Shown here: positions 6,629-7,021 of the stretch, one piece after another
Layout of the letters: each line of letters starts with the position of its first letter
Numbering within the stretch: position 1 is the stretch's first letter
Assembly: GCA_028877195.1 (NCBI GenBank)
Contig: JAPPIL010000153.1
Span: 1-7,021 of the forward strand
Reading direction: 5' to 3'
DNA from: Pseudomonadota bacterium
GTDB lineage: Bacteria > Bdellovibrionota_B > Oligoflexia > Oligoflexales > JAPPIL01
Length of the DNA: 7,021 nt
Program-made: the position numbers and the translations under genes
The notes under the pieces: generated by a model
Told to the model about the DNA's origin: nothing
What the model saw: only the letters and a program-made list of their open reading frames with translations
Database searches by the model: none

Positions 6629-6650
6629 GCGGAGGGGGAAAGCCCTCCGC
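6629..6650 (+). repeat. Hairpin of repeat copy 2
   Basis: GCGGAGGG (6629-6636) pairs perfectly with CCCTCCGC (6643-6650) across a 6-nt loop. It lies directly after T6 and is followed by a C-rich stretch. The stem sequence differs from that of copy 1 at 62-86 while pairing is kept. Confidence 0.8.
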
Positions 6651-6672
6651 ACCTCCCCCCTATCGTCTTAAG

Positions 6673-6768
6673 ACATATGCTGGTTTGAGTCGGAAACAAA
6701 ATTTTATTCGCTCACGAGCGTTCGTCTCATAAATATTTTTTTCCGACTCTGATGATACCAACATATGT
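6673..6768 (+). repeat. Large imperfect palindrome 1 with asymmetric arms
   Basis: Outer arms ACATATGCTGGT (6673-6684) and ACCAACATATGT (6757-6768) pair at 11 of 12 positions. An internal loop has TT on the left and TGATGAT (6750-6756) on the right. Then GAGTCGGAAA (6687-6696) pairs with TTTCCGACTC (6740-6749), a single-base bulge C6697 follows, AAAAT pairs with ATTTT, bulge T6734, and TTTAT pairs with ATAAA. The apex 6708-6728 contains CTCACGA (6711-6717) and CGTTCGTC (6719-6726). Confidence 0.85.
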
Positions 6769-6860
6769 TTTGCGACTATGCAGATGTTGTATGAATACAA
6801 GCACCGATGTTTGCTGCGATACGATAGCTCGCGCTAACATATACTTGCTTTGTCCGCAAG
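6769..6860. other. Spacer between the two facing palindromes
   Basis: A 92-bp segment with no credible ORF. It holds one small hairpin, CTTGC (6844-6848) with GCAAG (6856-6860) across a 7-nt loop, and an ACATATAC at 6837-6844 that may be a remnant of the outer repeat arm. I see nothing else in it. Confidence 0.5.
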
Positions 6861-6991
6861 ACAGATGCTTGGTTTATCAGAGGCAGGAAAAACTATTTTG
6901 TCGTGAGTCCGACGAACGATAAAATAGTTTTTCCTGACTCAAACCAGCATATGTTTGGGAACAATTAGGGGGAGAGCACGAGAGGGGGAAC
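6861..6991 (-). repeat. Repeat element copy 3 with palindrome 2
   Basis: The palindrome spans 6861-6954. CAGGAAAAACTATTTT (6884-6899) pairs perfectly over 16 bp with AAAATAGTTTTTCCTG (6921-6936). Outer arms are ACAGATGCTTGGTTT (6861-6875) and AAACCAGCATATGT (6941-6954), with ATCA inserted only on the left arm (6876-6879). The flank 6967-6991 equals 50-76 of copy 1 apart from two missing A. Beyond this the T6-side hairpin seen in the other copies is not preserved before the window ends; 6992-7021 shows nothing recognisable. A leftward gene ending just right of the window would be expected from the other two copies. Confidence 0.8.
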
Positions 6992-7021
6992 TCAAGTGAA
7001 ATGAGGCAAAGACCAAGCTTG

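Larger units (their letters stand above)
6623..6768 (+). repeat. Repeat element copy 2, complete
   Basis: Begins just after the tRNA. In order: T6 (6623-6628), a hairpin (6629-6650), a C6 run and TATC, the perfect palindrome GTCTTAAGAC (6665-6674), then the large palindrome 6673-6768. Positions 6656-6710 are the inverted copy of 1-55 (54 of 55 identical). The copy faces copy 3, which is in the opposite orientation. No ORF of note is present. It looks like a lineage-specific dispersed element of REP/BIME type; I do not recognise the family. Confidence 0.85.

Noticed and set aside
6542..6710. tRNA-linked genomic island with attL/attR
   Set aside because: I see no second copy of the tRNA 3' end elsewhere in the window and no integrase gene. 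The repeat next to the tRNA also occurs after a protein gene, so it is not derived from the tRNA.
6673..6954. Integron attC recombination sites
   Set aside because: Size, palindromic folding, bulged bases and arm asymmetry resemble attC, but no RYYYAAC/GTTRRRY core pair is found at the arm ends, the genes are not in a one-direction cassette array, and a tRNA and divergent promoters sit between copies.
1..7021. CRISPR array or transposase-bearing insertion sequence
   Set aside because: No regularly spaced direct repeats and no transposase-like protein is encoded in any frame I examined.

Overview
The window comes from a Gram-negative (diderm) bacterium. The evidence is a predicted outer-membrane beta-barrel protein ending in phenylalanine, a probable lipoprotein, and secreted proteins with Sec-type signal peptides. 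Shine-Dalgarno sites are purine-rich and GC content looks intermediate. The protein style is reminiscent of Bdellovibrionota/Oligoflexia or other delta-like groups, but that is an impression and not a demonstrated assignment. There are five convincing protein genes, one tRNA gene, and an unusual set of intergenic palindromic repeats.

Layout. Positions 1-96 hold the truncated first copy of a repeat element. Then come a leftward probable lipoprotein gene (102-842) and a leftward 953-residue protein (973-3834) that joins a zinc metallopeptidase domain (HEYVH) to a beta-propeller-like middle and a C-terminal outer-membrane barrel. A 68-bp divergent region with an extended -10 promoter separates it from a rightward two-gene unit. 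The first gene of that unit (3903-5042) is a single-pass membrane protein whose cytoplasmic part looks like a degenerate ECF sigma factor and whose periplasmic part looks like the C-terminal domain of anti-sigma factors. The second (5069-5446) encodes a small secreted Cys/His-containing protein with a Pro/Gly tail. Convergent to this pair is a leftward regulator (5453-6343), an XRE helix-turn-helix fused to an ImmA/IrrE-type domain that has lost its HEXXH residues. A 198-bp divergent region with a 20-bp dyad leads to a tRNA with anticodon CAU (6542-6614), probably the AUA-reading tRNA-Ile2.

From 6615 to 7021 there is no protein gene. The space holds two facing copies of the repeat element. 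Each copy has a palindrome of about 95 nt, one arm of which carries a TGAT-type insertion. The apices contain the same two short motifs, but in opposite order relative to the arms. The copy at 1-55 and the copy at 6656-6710 form an inverted repeat (54 of 55 positions identical) around the whole gene block, and each lies just past the 3' end of an outward-transcribed gene.

Working together (inference): the divergently placed surface protease and the membrane-bound sigma-like protein could form an envelope sensing/response locus, with the small secreted protein as partner or effector. The XRE/pseudo-ImmA protein is likely a separate local regulator acting on its own promoter. The points most worth following are the sigma/anti-sigma-like fusion, the dead ImmA domain, and the asymmetric palindromic repeat family.
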